Source: a virus
IMG/VR virus record: IMGVR_UViG_3300043418_000114
Location: 62,001 to 126,000 of that record
Length of the DNA stretch: 64,000 bases
Reading direction: 5' to 3' (one strand)
The notes under the pieces are model-generated. The model was given only the letters and a program-made list of their open reading frames with translations. It had not been told where the DNA came from and did not search any database. Positions 32,372 to 41,369 of the stretch are shown in pieces; positions within the stretch are counted from its first letter, which is position 1, and each line of letters starts with the position of its first letter. Position numbers and translations under genes: made by a program.

Positions 32372-32389
32372 TTAAAGCCTAGCTCACTA

Positions 32390-32419
32390 AATACCCGACT
32401 TCGGTCGGGTATTTTTTTG
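32390..32419 (+). terminator. Rho-independent terminator with UUCG loop
   Basis: ATACCCGAC, TTCG, GTCGGGTAT, then T7. Ends the 29-32 kb transcripts. Confidence 0.93.
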
Positions 32420-32430
32420 ATTGGGAAAAT

Positions 32431-32438
32431 GATAAATA
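32431..32438 (+). promoter_or_regulatory. T4-type late promoter (GATAAATA) for the 32459 gene
   Basis: GATAAATA directly after the terminator; the short leader has ATAAGGTT before the ATG at 32459. Confidence 0.65.
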
Positions 32439-32458
32439 CGTCATAAGGTTATTATATC

Positions 32459-33310
32459 ATGTCCCAACAAAACATTGACTTTGGATCATTTCCAAACGAT
32501 CCATCAGCGGATTCTATCCAGACTGCATTTCAGAAAGCAAACACGAACTTTACACAGTTGTTTGCCGCCAGTACAAGCACAGCAGTTACATCGATCAACC
32601 GAACCCCAGGCGCAGGCATTACTGTAAATCAGTCAACTGGCAACGTTGTGCTATCTGCGAGTATTGCATGTGTTCAGGTAGCTACCAGCTCATTAAGCAT
32701 AGGTCGCAATGGCAACGGAGGCACTAGTGCTTCTATTACACAATCTAGCAGTCAAACACTGGTTATTGACATTAACCCAGATTTAGTTCAATCAAATAGC
32801 TTTGCCGCAGTAGGTGGAGGATTAGCTGGGTTCAACGGAACACTTAGTGCCGCATCTAGCGCACAACCAAACGTTACTAGTCTTGGTAATTTATTAGTCG
32901 CCAACGTTACTGGCAACTTGATTGCAGGCAATATCACTGCGAATGCGAATATCGACGCTAACGTTGTTACAGCAAACTACATTACTTCTAATAGTTTTGT
33001 TATCAAGTCAGTTGGAACAACAATTACTGCAACTGGCACAGTGCAATCGGATGCTACTCCATTAACTAAATCTATCAACGTTGTTTCATCAGCCGCAGTT
33101 GGTACAGGAGTTGTCTTGCCAACAGCTACTGCTGGTATGACTATTTACATTACCAACACTAGTGCTAATACGATCAACGTTTATCCAGCAGTCGGTGCAT
33201 CTATTAACACAGGCGCATCTAACGCATCAGTGAGTTTGAGTTCGAACGTAACTACTCAGTTCATCGCTCCATCTGCAACACAGTGGTTCACTGTGGCAAA
33301 TCTATCTTAA
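32459..33310 (+). CDS. Fibre or baseplate-associated protein
   Basis: A 283-residue Ser/Thr/Asn-rich beta protein. The N-terminus (IDFGSFPNDPSADSIQTAFQKANTNFTQLF) is an attachment-type motif in which a small set of short-fibre and baseplate proteins share the pattern A/S-D-x-I-x-x-A-F-x-K-x-N-x-N-F. The protein at 36631 begins with a related version. The body has GN-rich repeats like the fibre at 7592, and the end (TIYITNTSANTINVYPAVGASI) is a common phage beta domain. Precedes the endolysin gene by eight bases. Confidence 0.72.
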   Translation: MSQQNIDFGSFPNDPSADSIQTAFQKANTNFTQLFAASTSTAVTSINRTPGAGITVNQSTGNVVLSASIACVQVATSSLSIGRNGNGGTSASITQSSSQTLVIDINPDLVQSNSFAAVGGGLAGFNGTLSAASSAQPNVTSLGNLLVANVTGNLIAGNITANANIDANVVTANYITSNSFVIKSVGTTITATGTVQSDATPLTKSINVVSSAAVGTGVVLPTATAGMTIYITNTSANTINVYPAVGASINTGASNASVSLSSNVTTQFIAPSATQWFTVANLS

Positions 33311-33318
33311 GGAAAATC

Positions 33319-33942
33319 ATGCAAGTTACATTAGACTTATTACAGCACATGTGTCCACGAACAAAGACTTCTATACTAGAATCTTATGTTGAACCATTAA
33401 ACACAGTGGCAGAATATTATGAAATGACTGCCAACCCAGCAAGATTAGCAGGATTTTTAGCTCAAGTAGCACATGAGTCAGGTGGATTCGTGGCAGTTAA
33501 AGAAAACCTAAACTATAGTGCCAAAGGATTGATGGGAATCTTTAAGAAGTATTTTCCAGACGAAGCAACAGCTAAAGCATACGAACGTCAACCAGAAAAG
33601 ATTGCAAACAAAGTATATGCCAATCGAATGAACAATGGCGATGAAGCAAGTGGCGATGGCTATCGTTTCTGTGGTCGTGGTTTGATCCAATTAACAGGTC
33701 GTGCCAACTATACAAAGTTTGCCGCTGACCTAGGCATGAGTATCGAAGACACAGTTGCCTACTTAGAAACACCTAACGGTGCAGTAGCTAGTGCTGGCTG
33801 GTTCTGGGACAATAATAACTTGAATCAATATTGCGATGCCAATGATTTCGTGACGCTAACTAAGCGTATAAATGGTGGAACTATCGGCATAGAAGATAGA
33901 AAACATCATTTCGATATCGCAATGCACTACTTACAGGGTTAA
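33319..33942 (+). CDS. Endolysin, glycoside hydrolase family 19
   Basis: A 207-residue chitinase-like lysozyme. The first catalytic glutamate is E53 in AQVAHESGGF and the second is E62 in KENLNY; FCGRGLIQLTGRANY and GWFWDNNNLN are the family's substrate-cleft segments. No signal peptide is visible, so release would depend on a holin. The ATG at 33319 with AAGGAAAATC upstream is preferred over a frame opening at 33283 inside the preceding gene. Confidence 0.9.
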   Translation: MQVTLDLLQHMCPRTKTSILESYVEPLNTVAEYYEMTANPARLAGFLAQVAHESGGFVAVKENLNYSAKGLMGIFKKYFPDEATAKAYERQPEKIANKVYANRMNNGDEASGDGYRFCGRGLIQLTGRANYTKFAADLGMSIEDTVAYLETPNGAVASAGWFWDNNNLNQYCDANDFVTLTKRINGGTIGIEDRKHHFDIAMHYLQG

Positions 33943-33943
33943 T

Positions 33944-36604
33944 ATGGCACAACCAATCTGGAATACACCCGCTGGAGCGTTAGGAACATACCCATATGGT
34001 GTTCCTATGTCTATACAATTATCTGTCACACCAGTGTCTCCTGGTGTGTTTATAACATATGCTCTCATCAGTGGATCATTGCCAGCTGGCGTGACATTAA
34101 CTGCAAATGGATTAATATCAGGTACTCCAAGTTTAGTAACTGAATCAATTACCAGTTTCTTTACAATTCGTGCCACTGACGACTTGGGTAATATCAGAGA
34201 TAGAACATTCACAATGGTGATAAGTGGTTCAGCAGTGCCTAAATTTGCCACACCAGAGGGTAGCATTCTAAGCACACAAGATAGCATTTGGGTACAGTAC
34301 AATGTACTTGTAAATAATCCATTTTCTGCTAACGAAGTTATCATTGAACTACGTGAAGGATTGTTGCCGCCAGGATTAGAAATCACCTTAGATGGTGTGA
34401 TCAGAGGCTATGCAAATCCACCTACAATCAACGTAACATTGCCAACTATTATAACGACTGGCAGTGTTACTAGTGCATCTGACAATTCAATAACGTGTTT
34501 GAGTACAAACAATTTTACTGTTGGTCGCGCAATCGTCTTTACAGATTCTTTTGGCAATATTACAGACGGTGTAACATACTATATTAAAAACATTTTAACT
34601 AGTACAACATTCACCATTTCAGCTACACAGGATGGCCCAGTATATCCTATGATAGATGGCTCTGGCATCATGACTATTACTTTGCCAGCAACATCAGTGG
34701 GTGAGCCAACGATTCGTACTTATTCATTTACATTGCAGTTATCTAGTCCTCTTGGCAATGACACTGCAACATATTCGATAACTGTCATTAATCAAAACAC
34801 ACCTGTGGCACAGGGAGGACCTGGTAAGCCACCTAATACACGTGTGCCAGTGTTATTAAACACTAGACCAAAGACGATTGTAATACCAAGTACTGATCCA
34901 TATTATGGCTATTACGTATTACCACCAGTTGCACCAGCTCAAACCGCATCATTTGGTATGATTGAGTCTGGTGACACATTTGCAATCAAATTGATAGGAA
35001 ATGATTTTGACAGTGATGTTGTAAAATACTCTTATGGTGATTTGCCTGCTGGCGTTATTGGAGATCCAGATACGGGATGGATTTCTGGAATGATCACACT
35101 ATCATCACCGAGTGTAAGTAAATATGACTTCACTGCGGCAGTTTATAAGAAAGATAATCCATCTATTATCAGTCAGTATTATAACTATGCATTTACCATT
35201 TACTATAATGATCCTGTAGTTAGAGGTATCATCACTTGGATTACCAACAGTAATCTAGGAACTGTGAATAATGGTTCAGTTAGTACAATTAGTATAGTTG
35301 CAGAATCTGATACAGCCCTGCAATATCGAATTGTCAATGGTAATTTGCCTCCTAACTTGACATTGAGTAGTACTGGTGACATTTTAGGTAAAGTAGCCAT
35401 TCAACCTACGGCTGAATTATTAAGTCAAGGCGACTCATCCACCTTTACTTTTACAGTAGAAGCATACTCGCCGCAGTTTGGCGTTGTAACTTCCACAAAA
35501 ACGTTTACGTTGGAAGTGCTACAGCAATATAGCCAGCCTACTGATATATTGTATATGAAAGCGACTCCTAGTATTGCAGATAGACTATTGCTTGATTCAT
35601 TGCTAAACAACGATGCTTTAATTCCACCATCGGTAATCTATCGACCAGATGATATTTACTTTGGAAAAGCATCAAGTGTTATATACGAACATGCTTATGG
35701 CATTCATGCTAGTGATATTGATGAATACATTGCCGCAGTGACTAAAAATCACTATTGGAGAAATATTACTCTAGGTGAGTTAAAGACCGCAGTGGCTAGA
35801 GATAGCTCAGGTAATGTGATATATGAAGTTGTGTATAGTTCGATTGTTGATAATTTGGTAAGTCCAACTTATTCTAATTTCTCAGCAACCAGTATGGTCG
35901 CAGGTAAGACATACACTATTATCAATATTGGTACTACTGACTTTACCTTAGCAGGATCTCCAGATAATAAGCCTGGCACCATTTTTACAGCTACTGGTCC
36001 TACACTAGGCACGGGTACGGTCAGTACCATCGTTAAGACGACAAGTATAAGTGAAGAAATTTACTGGGATAGATTAATTGATTTGAATTTAGGCCCATGG
36101 TATGACAGTATGGAAAACATCTATACTAGTTTTGAAAAAGAGCCTCCTATTCTAGGTCAAGAATATTATACCAGCCTGACACCAGGTTATGCTCGTTTAC
36201 TATATCCAAACAGTTTACCTAACATGCGTCAACGTGTTTCTCAGGTATTAGGTCAAGAATACGATAGTAAACTATTGCCATTGTGGATGACTAGTCAACA
36301 ACGAGATGGCTCGACTCTTGGATATACCCAAGCATGGGTAATCTGCTACACAAAGCCAAATTATGCAGAGACTGTAAAGAATAACATTGAAACTAATTGG
36401 CCAGGTAAACTAAACATGATTAACTTCCAATTGGATAGATTCTCAGTGGACAAGAGCGATACATATGACTACGACAAGAATTTAAGTCCGCCAGCATGGA
36501 CTGGATTGCCAAGTGCAACTCCAACTCCTACGCCACTTGATAGTAAAGACTTCTATGTGTTATTCCCACGACAAACTATTTTGCCTGACGAGACACAATA
36601 CTAA
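33944..36604 (+). CDS. Large baseplate or tail protein with Ig-like repeats
   Basis: An 886-residue protein. Residues 1-90 and at least three later segments are He_PIG-type Ig domains: YALISGSLPAGVTLTANGLI, LREGLLPPGLEITLDGVIRG, YSYGDLPAGVIGDPDTGWIS and YRIVNGNLPPNLTLSSTGDI. It also carries two module types shared with other proteins here (VTYYIKNILTSTTFTISAT; YTIINIGTTDFTLAG). The C-terminal 170 residues (RQRVSQVLGQEYDSKLLPLW, AWVICYTKPNYAE) are a non-repetitive domain known from T4-like phage structural proteins. A baseplate or tail-fibre connector role is inferred. Confidence 0.72.
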   Translation: MAQPIWNTPAGALGTYPYGVPMSIQLSVTPVSPGVFITYALISGSLPAGVTLTANGLISGTPSLVTESITSFFTIRATDDLGNIRDRTFTMVISGSAVPKFATPEGSILSTQDSIWVQYNVLVNNPFSANEVIIELREGLLPPGLEITLDGVIRGYANPPTINVTLPTIITTGSVTSASDNSITCLSTNNFTVGRAIVFTDSFGNITDGVTYYIKNILTSTTFTISATQDGPVYPMIDGSGIMTITLPATSVGEPTIRTYSFTLQLSSPLGNDTATYSITVINQNTPVAQGGPGKPPNTRVPVLLNTRPKTIVIPSTDPYYGYYVLPPVAPAQTASFGMIESGDTFAIKLIGNDFDSDVVKYSYGDLPAGVIGDPDTGWISGMITLSSPSVSKYDFTAAVYKKDNPSIISQYYNYAFTIYYNDPVVRGIITWITNSNLGTVNNGSVSTISIVAESDTALQYRIVNGNLPPNLTLSSTGDILGKVAIQPTAELLSQGDSSTFTFTVEAYSPQFGVVTSTKTFTLEVLQQYSQPTDILYMKATPSIADRLLLDSLLNNDALIPPSVIYRPDDIYFGKASSVIYEHAYGIHASDIDEYIAAVTKNHYWRNITLGELKTAVARDSSGNVIYEVVYSSIVDNLVSPTYSNFSATSMVAGKTYTIINIGTTDFTLAGSPDNKPGTIFTATGPTLGTGTVSTIVKTTSISEEIYWDRLIDLNLGPWYDSMENIYTSFEKEPPILGQEYYTSLTPGYARLLYPNSLPNMRQRVSQVLGQEYDSKLLPLWMTSQQRDGSTLGYTQAWVICYTKPNYAETVKNNIETNWPGKLNMINFQLDRFSVDKSDTYDYDKNLSPPAWTGLPSATPTPTPLDSKDFYVLFPRQTILPDETQY

Positions 36605-36607
36605 ATA
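36600..36607 (+). promoter_or_regulatory. T4-type late promoter (ACTAAATA) for the 36631 gene
   Basis: ACTAAATA at the stop codon of the previous gene, 23 bases before the ATG at 36631. Confidence 0.55.
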
Positions 36608-36630
36608 TAACATTAACGGACATTAAAAAG

Positions 36631-37671
36631 ATGAGTACAATCAACACAAACGGCATTAACGTAAATTATCCAGTGCCTGGCGTCAATAACAATAGTCAAG
36701 GTTTCAGAGACAATTTTGCCTCTATCAAGACTAATTTGGACCAAGCGGCAACTGAAATTACCGACCTACAGAACAATGTAGTCGTTAAAAATGCATTAAC
36801 GAACACTGTTGTCAATAATGACATGGGCAATACGCTAATTAGCAATGCGGCAACTCGTGGATTCAGGGCTACTACCTACAATCTAGGCAATGATATTAGC
36901 GGCACATTGTCGATTGACGTTTCATTAGGTGACGTACAATATGGAACAATTGCTGGCAATACCGTTCTACAATTTAGATCATGGGCACCAACTGGAACAC
37001 AATCTAATGTTCAGCTACTATTGAGTGTTTCAAATTCTAGCGCCGCAATTAGTTTCCCAACCGCATTGCCAATTTCCAGCGATTCGGGTGCAACAACTCT
37101 AGAGAATTTTAGCAACGTAGGCGGAATTCCAACTGTAACAGTGCCATATGGTGTTACTGAATTGGATTATAGAATCAGTACTATCGATTGTGGAACAACT
37201 CTGTCAATTGAGCCAATCAATCGTCCTACTCAGTCTACTCAAATTCAAGTTCGTACACCAGCTAGTACTGGTTTCTTAGGCGATGTGCAAGGTGACGTTT
37301 GCGTGGATGCCAATTACTTGTATGTTGCCACTGGAAACTTTAATTCAGCAGTGGTAGGACCAAAGACTAGTGTAAGTTCATCGTCTGTTACTAATGAACT
37401 AGTGCTGAACAACCTTACCAGCCTTGTAGCAAACGCACCGATTGTATTCACTGGCACTCCATTTGGTGGATTAGTGGCGAATCAAGTATATTATATCAAG
37501 TCAATCGTTGGCGGCAATACTAGTATCACTTTGAGTGCAACCCGTAGTTCTGGCACAGCTGGATCAACTCTTGCATTAACTACTGCCACACCTGCTATTG
37601 GAACCAATATGTACGCAACTAGTTACAATGGCACTGATATCTGGAAAAGAATTGCACTGACTAGCTTCTAA
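36631..37671 (+). CDS. Structural protein with fibre-type attachment motif
   Basis: A 346-residue protein starting MSTINTNGINVNYPVPGVNN, followed by SQGFRDNFASIKTNLDQA, which parallels the start of the 32459 protein. The middle is beta rich, and the C-terminal part carries the shared module APIVFTGTPFGGLVANQVYY followed by IKSIVGGNTSITLSAT. Probably binds the same site on the tail or baseplate as the 32459 protein. No enzymatic motif. Confidence 0.7.
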   Translation: MSTINTNGINVNYPVPGVNNNSQGFRDNFASIKTNLDQAATEITDLQNNVVVKNALTNTVVNNDMGNTLISNAATRGFRATTYNLGNDISGTLSIDVSLGDVQYGTIAGNTVLQFRSWAPTGTQSNVQLLLSVSNSSAAISFPTALPISSDSGATTLENFSNVGGIPTVTVPYGVTELDYRISTIDCGTTLSIEPINRPTQSTQIQVRTPASTGFLGDVQGDVCVDANYLYVATGNFNSAVVGPKTSVSSSSVTNELVLNNLTSLVANAPIVFTGTPFGGLVANQVYYIKSIVGGNTSITLSATRSSGTAGSTLALTTATPAIGTNMYATSYNGTDIWKRIALTSF

Positions 37672-37677
37672 TAAATA
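37670..37677 (+). promoter_or_regulatory. Late promoter placed for a leaderless start at 37683
   Basis: AATAAATA then five bases (GACTC) and the ATG. No Shine-Dalgarno site. Confidence 0.5.
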
Positions 37678-37682
37678 GACTC

Positions 37683-37907
37683 ATGGAACATCCTTTTTTA
37701 CCTGATCTATCCGAAAAGACTGTAGAAGAACTACAGACTACCATGACTGATTTAACTAGCAAACTAACCTTTGCTTATAGAATGCAGAATCAGCCGTTAG
37801 TTCACCAACTTCAAATGGTTATTGAGGGTTATAAAAAGGAATATTCCAAAAAGATGAACGAGATATTCGACAAACAGAATATCCAAAATAAAATTAACAT
37901 CAAATAA
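37683..37907 (+). CDS. Small helical protein
   Basis: A 74-residue protein predicted to be two helices (EELQTTMTDLTSKLTFAYRM and HQLQMVIEGYKKEYSKKMNE), with no membrane segment. Predicted leaderless late mRNA. It precedes the next gene by one base. T4-like phages often carry a gene of this size near baseplate genes; function unknown. Confidence 0.78.
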   Translation: MEHPFLPDLSEKTVEELQTTMTDLTSKLTFAYRMQNQPLVHQLQMVIEGYKKEYSKKMNEIFDKQNIQNKINIK

Positions 37908-37908
37908 C

Positions 37909-38499
37909 ATGACTTCTATTGAACGTGAATTTGACCTACGTGCATGTGTGCATTTTGAAGATAAATTTCTAATAAACTATTATTCATTAGTTTGTTCAAT
38001 GAACGTTGAGACAGAATCTATCAAAGAGCAAAACATTGCGATGGATAGAATTAAATGCTTACTGGAAGAATGCCTGGCAAATGGAGTCTTTATTCAAGAT
38101 TCCGAAAAGAAAGCCATTGAAAAGTACACGACTGCTGGAATGAAAGTATGTACTTTGCCAGAAGAACCATACGATCAGATTACAGCATTGATGTTATTCC
38201 ACAAACTCAATGCAATCACAGAAGGTAGACTAGACGTTACTTCTCTTGCCCTAGATTCTGTGTTGGGTGATGGCGTTAGATTTATATATGATGCAGAAAA
38301 TGCAGAGCATCCATATAAGTCAGGATGGTGGAACGAATCAGGCCCATCCATTACTACAACAGTGTCTAATAAAAAAGACAAAATCGTTAAGCTAGTAAAA
38401 CAAGCTGATTGGTCAGCATATGAGCTAGATTGGAAACAACAACCAGTCAAGTCATCAGAAATTATTTTTGCACAGGATTTGGACAAAGGACAACCGTAA
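37909..38499 (+). CDS. Hypothetical protein near baseplate-type genes
   Basis: A 196-residue acidic protein with no recognised domain. An N-terminal helical region (EREFDLRACVHFEDKFLINY) and a central region (YDQITALMLFHKLNAITEGR) look like a compact alpha/beta fold. The ATG follows the previous stop by one base without a ribosome site, so translation is probably coupled. Could be a baseplate hub chaperone, but nothing in the sequence proves it. Confidence 0.75.
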   Translation: MTSIEREFDLRACVHFEDKFLINYYSLVCSMNVETESIKEQNIAMDRIKCLLEECLANGVFIQDSEKKAIEKYTTAGMKVCTLPEEPYDQITALMLFHKLNAITEGRLDVTSLALDSVLGDGVRFIYDAENAEHPYKSGWWNESGPSITTTVSNKKDKIVKLVKQADWSAYELDWKQQPVKSSEIIFAQDLDKGQP

Positions 38500-38503
38500 A
38501 CAC

Positions 38504-38532
38504 TTGAATCTTAGTACTTTTTGTGACAAAAT
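38504..38532 (+). promoter_or_regulatory. Sigma70-like promoter placed for a leaderless start at 38539
   Basis: TTGAAT, 17 bases, CAAAAT, then exactly six bases to the ATG. Both boxes are four-of-six matches, so the call depends on the spacing shared with other genes here. Confidence 0.4.
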
Positions 38533-38538
38533 AGCACA

Positions 38539-39048
38539 ATGCGTACTGATATTTACGGACAACCTATCTTAAATGAAAATGACTTGTGTGACCTGTTCCT
38601 ACAGGATCCTACACGCATAATCAAACATGCATACGTCGAAGACAGTATTAACTTTGACGATTCGATTATTAATACAGAGAATCTCCCTCGTCTTGAGAAA
38701 TACATGGATATTGGAATATCCGTAACAGAATTCGACCAAATCAATCAATCTAACTGGCATATGCCAGAATCATATAAAACATTTGATATTGCCAAATACG
38801 TTTTAGATAAGTGTACAACAGAAGAAGAACTCCAGCGCACTGGCGATGAACTACTTAAATTCCAAGAACGTGATATGTTTGTACTACTCAGATATCTTAA
38901 GTTTTTGGTAGACACCATGCGTGAGAATAATGTCGTGTGGGGTGTTGGACGAGGTAGTAGCGTTTCCAGTTATGTATTGTATTTGCTGGAAGTACACAGG
39001 ATAAATAGTCTCTACTATCAATTATCAATTGATGAGTTTTTAAAATAA
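38539..39048 (+). CDS. Small protein with a DNA polymerase III alpha (DnaE)-like segment
   Basis: A 169-residue protein. Residues 115-169 (RYLKFLVDTMRENNVVWGVG then RGSSVSSYVLYLLEVHRINS and LYYQLSIDEFLK) align by eye with the DnaE palm segment that reads GVGRGSAAGSLVAYALGITD...DPL.Y.L.FERFLN. In DnaE the catalytic aspartates (PDIDxD) come just after FLN; here the protein ends at FLK, so the metal site is missing. The first 110 residues are acidic and unassigned. It cannot be a polymerase; it may be a domesticated fragment with a structural or decoy role. Confidence 0.6.
   Translation: MRTDIYGQPILNENDLCDLFLQDPTRIIKHAYVEDSINFDDSIINTENLPRLEKYMDIGISVTEFDQINQSNWHMPESYKTFDIAKYVLDKCTTEEELQRTGDELLKFQERDMFVLLRYLKFLVDTMRENNVVWGVGRGSSVSSYVLYLLEVHRINSLYYQLSIDEFLK
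39000..39007 (+). promoter_or_regulatory. T4-type late promoter (GATAAATA) for the 39058 gene
   Basis: GATAAATA inside the end of the previous gene, about 50 bases before the ATG at 39058; AAGGAAAC is the ribosome site. Confidence 0.5.
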
Positions 39049-39057
39049 GGAAACAAA

Positions 39058-39456
39058 ATGGGTATACATCGCACAGCAATGGGCAGAGCAGTGGACATGA
39101 GTGCTTTGCAAGCAAAAAATGAAAAAGTTCGAGCAGTCGGTAACATGGGCGTGAACGCACGTGGCGACACAATTGATGGCAACGGTAAAGTAATTGTTCC
39201 AGTCACTAATAAAGTGAATAACAATTATGCACAGACTGTAGGCAATCGTGGTGCAAATCAAACTCGTGGCGTGGTTAGAGTGCCGCTACAACCTGATGCA
39301 CAAAAAGCACCGCCACCTCCTGTAGTTGTACCAGAAGAACCAATGGAACTAACAGAGGCAGAAATGGCAATGGAAGCTGAATTCGATGACGATGAATTGA
39401 CTGAACAGATCAAGAAAATGGAAATCGAACAGCAACAGAAAAAAGGAAAGAAATGA
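39058..39456 (+). CDS. Hypothetical Pro/Glu-rich protein
   Basis: A 132-residue protein. The N-terminal MGIHRTAMGRAVDMSALQAK and the following VRAVGNMGVNARGDTID are conserved-looking; the middle is Pro-rich (PPPPVVVPEEP) and the C-terminus is a charged coil ending in KKGKK. Its stop overlaps the co-chaperonin start (ATGA). It resembles a head-associated hypothetical of marine T4-like phages; role unknown. Confidence 0.75.
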   Translation: MGIHRTAMGRAVDMSALQAKNEKVRAVGNMGVNARGDTIDGNGKVIVPVTNKVNNNYAQTVGNRGANQTRGVVRVPLQPDAQKAPPPPVVVPEEPMELTEAEMAMEAEFDDDELTEQIKKMEIEQQQKKGKK

Positions 39457-39830
39457 TCGAACACGTTAAACCAGCATTTAGTCCTACTAAAGTAGATAAA
39501 CTAACATTCATGCGTGACCACATTATTGTGTCAGACATGAAGTTTGAAGACCGCATTACTAAAGGTGGCATCATCTTGATGAATGACGATAAAAAGTCAG
39601 CGGGTATTCGTCCACGTTGGGCAAAAGTATATGGTTTAGGACCAGACTATAAAGAAGATTTGATTCAAATCGGCAAATGGATTCTTATCAGTCATGGTCG
39701 TTGGACACGCGGTATCACAGTTGATACTCCTTTGGGTGAAGTCACGTTGCGTAAAGTAGATCCTAAAGATATACTACTTGTGTCGGATACGCCGATGGAT
39801 GATGAAACAATGAGTACACAGGTATATTAA
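39453..39830 (+). CDS. GroES-like co-chaperonin, T4 gp31-type
   Basis: A 125-residue co-chaperonin that caps host GroEL. The GroES barrel is readable: LTFMRDHIIVSDMKFEDRIT at the start, a KGGIILMNDDKKSAGIRPRW mobile-loop region (GroEL contacts through the hydrophobic GGIILM), RWAKVYGLGPDY, and a C-terminal EVTLRKVDPKDILLV strand. In T4, gp31 replaces GroES because GroES cannot fold the major capsid protein; the same role is likely here. Coupled to flanking genes by overlaps. Confidence 0.85.
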   Translation: MIEHVKPAFSPTKVDKLTFMRDHIIVSDMKFEDRITKGGIILMNDDKKSAGIRPRWAKVYGLGPDYKEDLIQIGKWILISHGRWTRGITVDTPLGEVTLRKVDPKDILLVSDTPMDDETMSTQVY

Positions 39831-40183
39831 TGTTTAAATGGTTTGATAATTGGTTTGCTAAAAAGTGCAAACAAGCATGGGAAGATTCTCAAAATTCTGA
39901 AAAAGAATATGCAGAAGATCGTCCACTAGTTCCTCGACTTGGCCCTCCTCGCAATCGCAATCGTGTAGGCCTAGCCACAGCGGGCTCAATGGATAGCATG
40001 GAGTTGCAATCCCATAGTACTACGTTTAAAATGTATCAAGCAAACGGTGGCACTGTTATTGAATTGCGTCATTTTGACGATCATAAAGAACAGTGGGATT
40101 CGTCATTGCACATTATCCCTAGCGGCGAAGACTTTGGCAAAGCTATCGAACACATTATTACATATGAGGCACTAAAACGATGA
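39830..40183 (+). CDS. Hypothetical protein between co-chaperonin and clamp loader
   Basis: A 117-residue protein with a basic amphipathic N-terminus (MFKWFDNWFAKKCKQAWEDS), a proline/arginine stretch (LVPRLGPPRNRNRVG) and a C-terminal beta-type region (TVIELRHFDDHKEQWDSSLH). It overlaps both neighbours by one and four bases. No domain recognised. Confidence 0.78.
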   Translation: MFKWFDNWFAKKCKQAWEDSQNSEKEYAEDRPLVPRLGPPRNRNRVGLATAGSMDSMELQSHSTTFKMYQANGGTVIELRHFDDHKEQWDSSLHIIPSGEDFGKAIEHIITYEALKR

Positions 40184-41106
40184 AATCGCAACTCTGGGTA
40201 GAAAAGTATCGCCCAAACTCTGTCAACGATTACGTATTCACTGACGACCGATTGAAGAAACAAGTAGAAGGTTGGATCGCCGACGGCATCATTCCTCATC
40301 TATTGTTATCTGGTGATCCAGGCACAGGTAAGACTACACTAGCCAAAGTTCTTATTCATGAACTTGGTGTAGAAGAATATGATATCATGGAGATTAACGC
40401 ATCACGTGAAAATGGTGTTGCAATCGTTAAAGACAAGATTAACACGTTCGCACAGACTATGCCGTTTGGCAAGTTCAAAGTCATTTTACTTGACGAGGCA
40501 GACTATACTTCTACTGAATTCCAGGCGGCACTTCGCAACGACATGGAAGCATATGCCAGCACAGTGCGTTTTATCTTGACTTGTAACTATGAACACAAGA
40601 TTATTCCAGCACTACGTGAGTCACGTTGCCACAAAATTCACATTGCCAAGCCAGATCGTACTGAATACACAGCACGTGCCGCAACTGTACTGGTAACTGA
40701 AGGCATCGACTTTGATTTAGATGTGTTAGATAGCTACGTTCGGGTTGCATATCCTGATTTACGTAAGTGTTTGAATCAATTGCAAGTGAATAGTAGCACT
40801 GGTAAGCTATTGCCACCACAAGCACAAGGTTCTAGTGAGCATGAATTACTTGTCGAAGCTACCCAATTGTTCAAAGCGGGCAAAATCCTTGAAGGAAGAC
40901 AGCAGTTAATGCAATATATCGCACTTTACCCTACACGAGTAGAAGACACTTACAAGTGGATGTATGACAATCTCGATTTGTGGGGCAAAGATCAAGAAAA
41001 GAAAGACGCTAGCATCCTTATCATTCGAAATGGTCTAGCACAACTGCCATTGGTTGGAATCCCTGAGATTTCAATGGCCGCAACCTTAGTGGAACTAACA
41101 TCATGA
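40180..41106 (+). CDS. Clamp loader ATPase subunit, T4 gp44-like
   Basis: Opens and loads the sliding clamp onto primed DNA. The AAA+ motifs are complete: LWVEKYRP near the start, Walker A GDPGTGKT at 45-52, Walker B LLDEAD ending at D108, and the SRC arginine-finger motif at 148-150. Length (308) matches T4 gp44 (319). The clamp gp45 and small subunit gp62 are not recognised in this window. Confidence 0.95.
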   Translation: MKSQLWVEKYRPNSVNDYVFTDDRLKKQVEGWIADGIIPHLLLSGDPGTGKTTLAKVLIHELGVEEYDIMEINASRENGVAIVKDKINTFAQTMPFGKFKVILLDEADYTSTEFQAALRNDMEAYASTVRFILTCNYEHKIIPALRESRCHKIHIAKPDRTEYTARAATVLVTEGIDFDLDVLDSYVRVAYPDLRKCLNQLQVNSSTGKLLPPQAQGSSEHELLVEATQLFKAGKILEGRQQLMQYIALYPTRVEDTYKWMYDNLDLWGKDQEKKDASILIIRNGLAQLPLVGIPEISMAATLVELTS

Positions 41107-41369
41107 GATATTTACTAATTACATATTTAAGAAAACCAAACGGTCAGATTGACGAACAAGTTGCAGTGGGCAAAAAGGTCAAATCTACTGACATTCAAAT
41201 GTGCAACGTCATCATTGACTATGCAAAGAAGAAAGTTGAAAAGTGCGTTATCGAGGGAAACAGAGTCGAAACAGATTTTGAAAAGATGAACGAGTATTAC
41301 AAGCGAATCTATCCATCACTGGTAGCACAACTCGAAAAAGAAGCTGAGATTACAGCTAAAGAAAAGTAA
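41103..41369 (+). CDS. Small hypothetical protein after the clamp loader
   Basis: An 88-residue basic protein starting MRYLLITYLRKPNGQIDEQV with an N-terminal beta hairpin and C-terminal helices. It overlaps gp44 by four bases (ATGA). T4 has gp62 at this place, but this protein is half its size and shows no obvious likeness, so I do not call it gp62. Confidence 0.8.
   Translation: MRYLLITYLRKPNGQIDEQVAVGKKVKSTDIQMCNVIIDYAKKKVEKCVIEGNRVETDFEKMNEYYKRIYPSLVAQLEKEAEITAKEK

Noticed and set aside
41103-41369. gp62 clamp loader small subunit
   Set aside because: Position fits T4, but the protein is far too short and shows no recognisable match.
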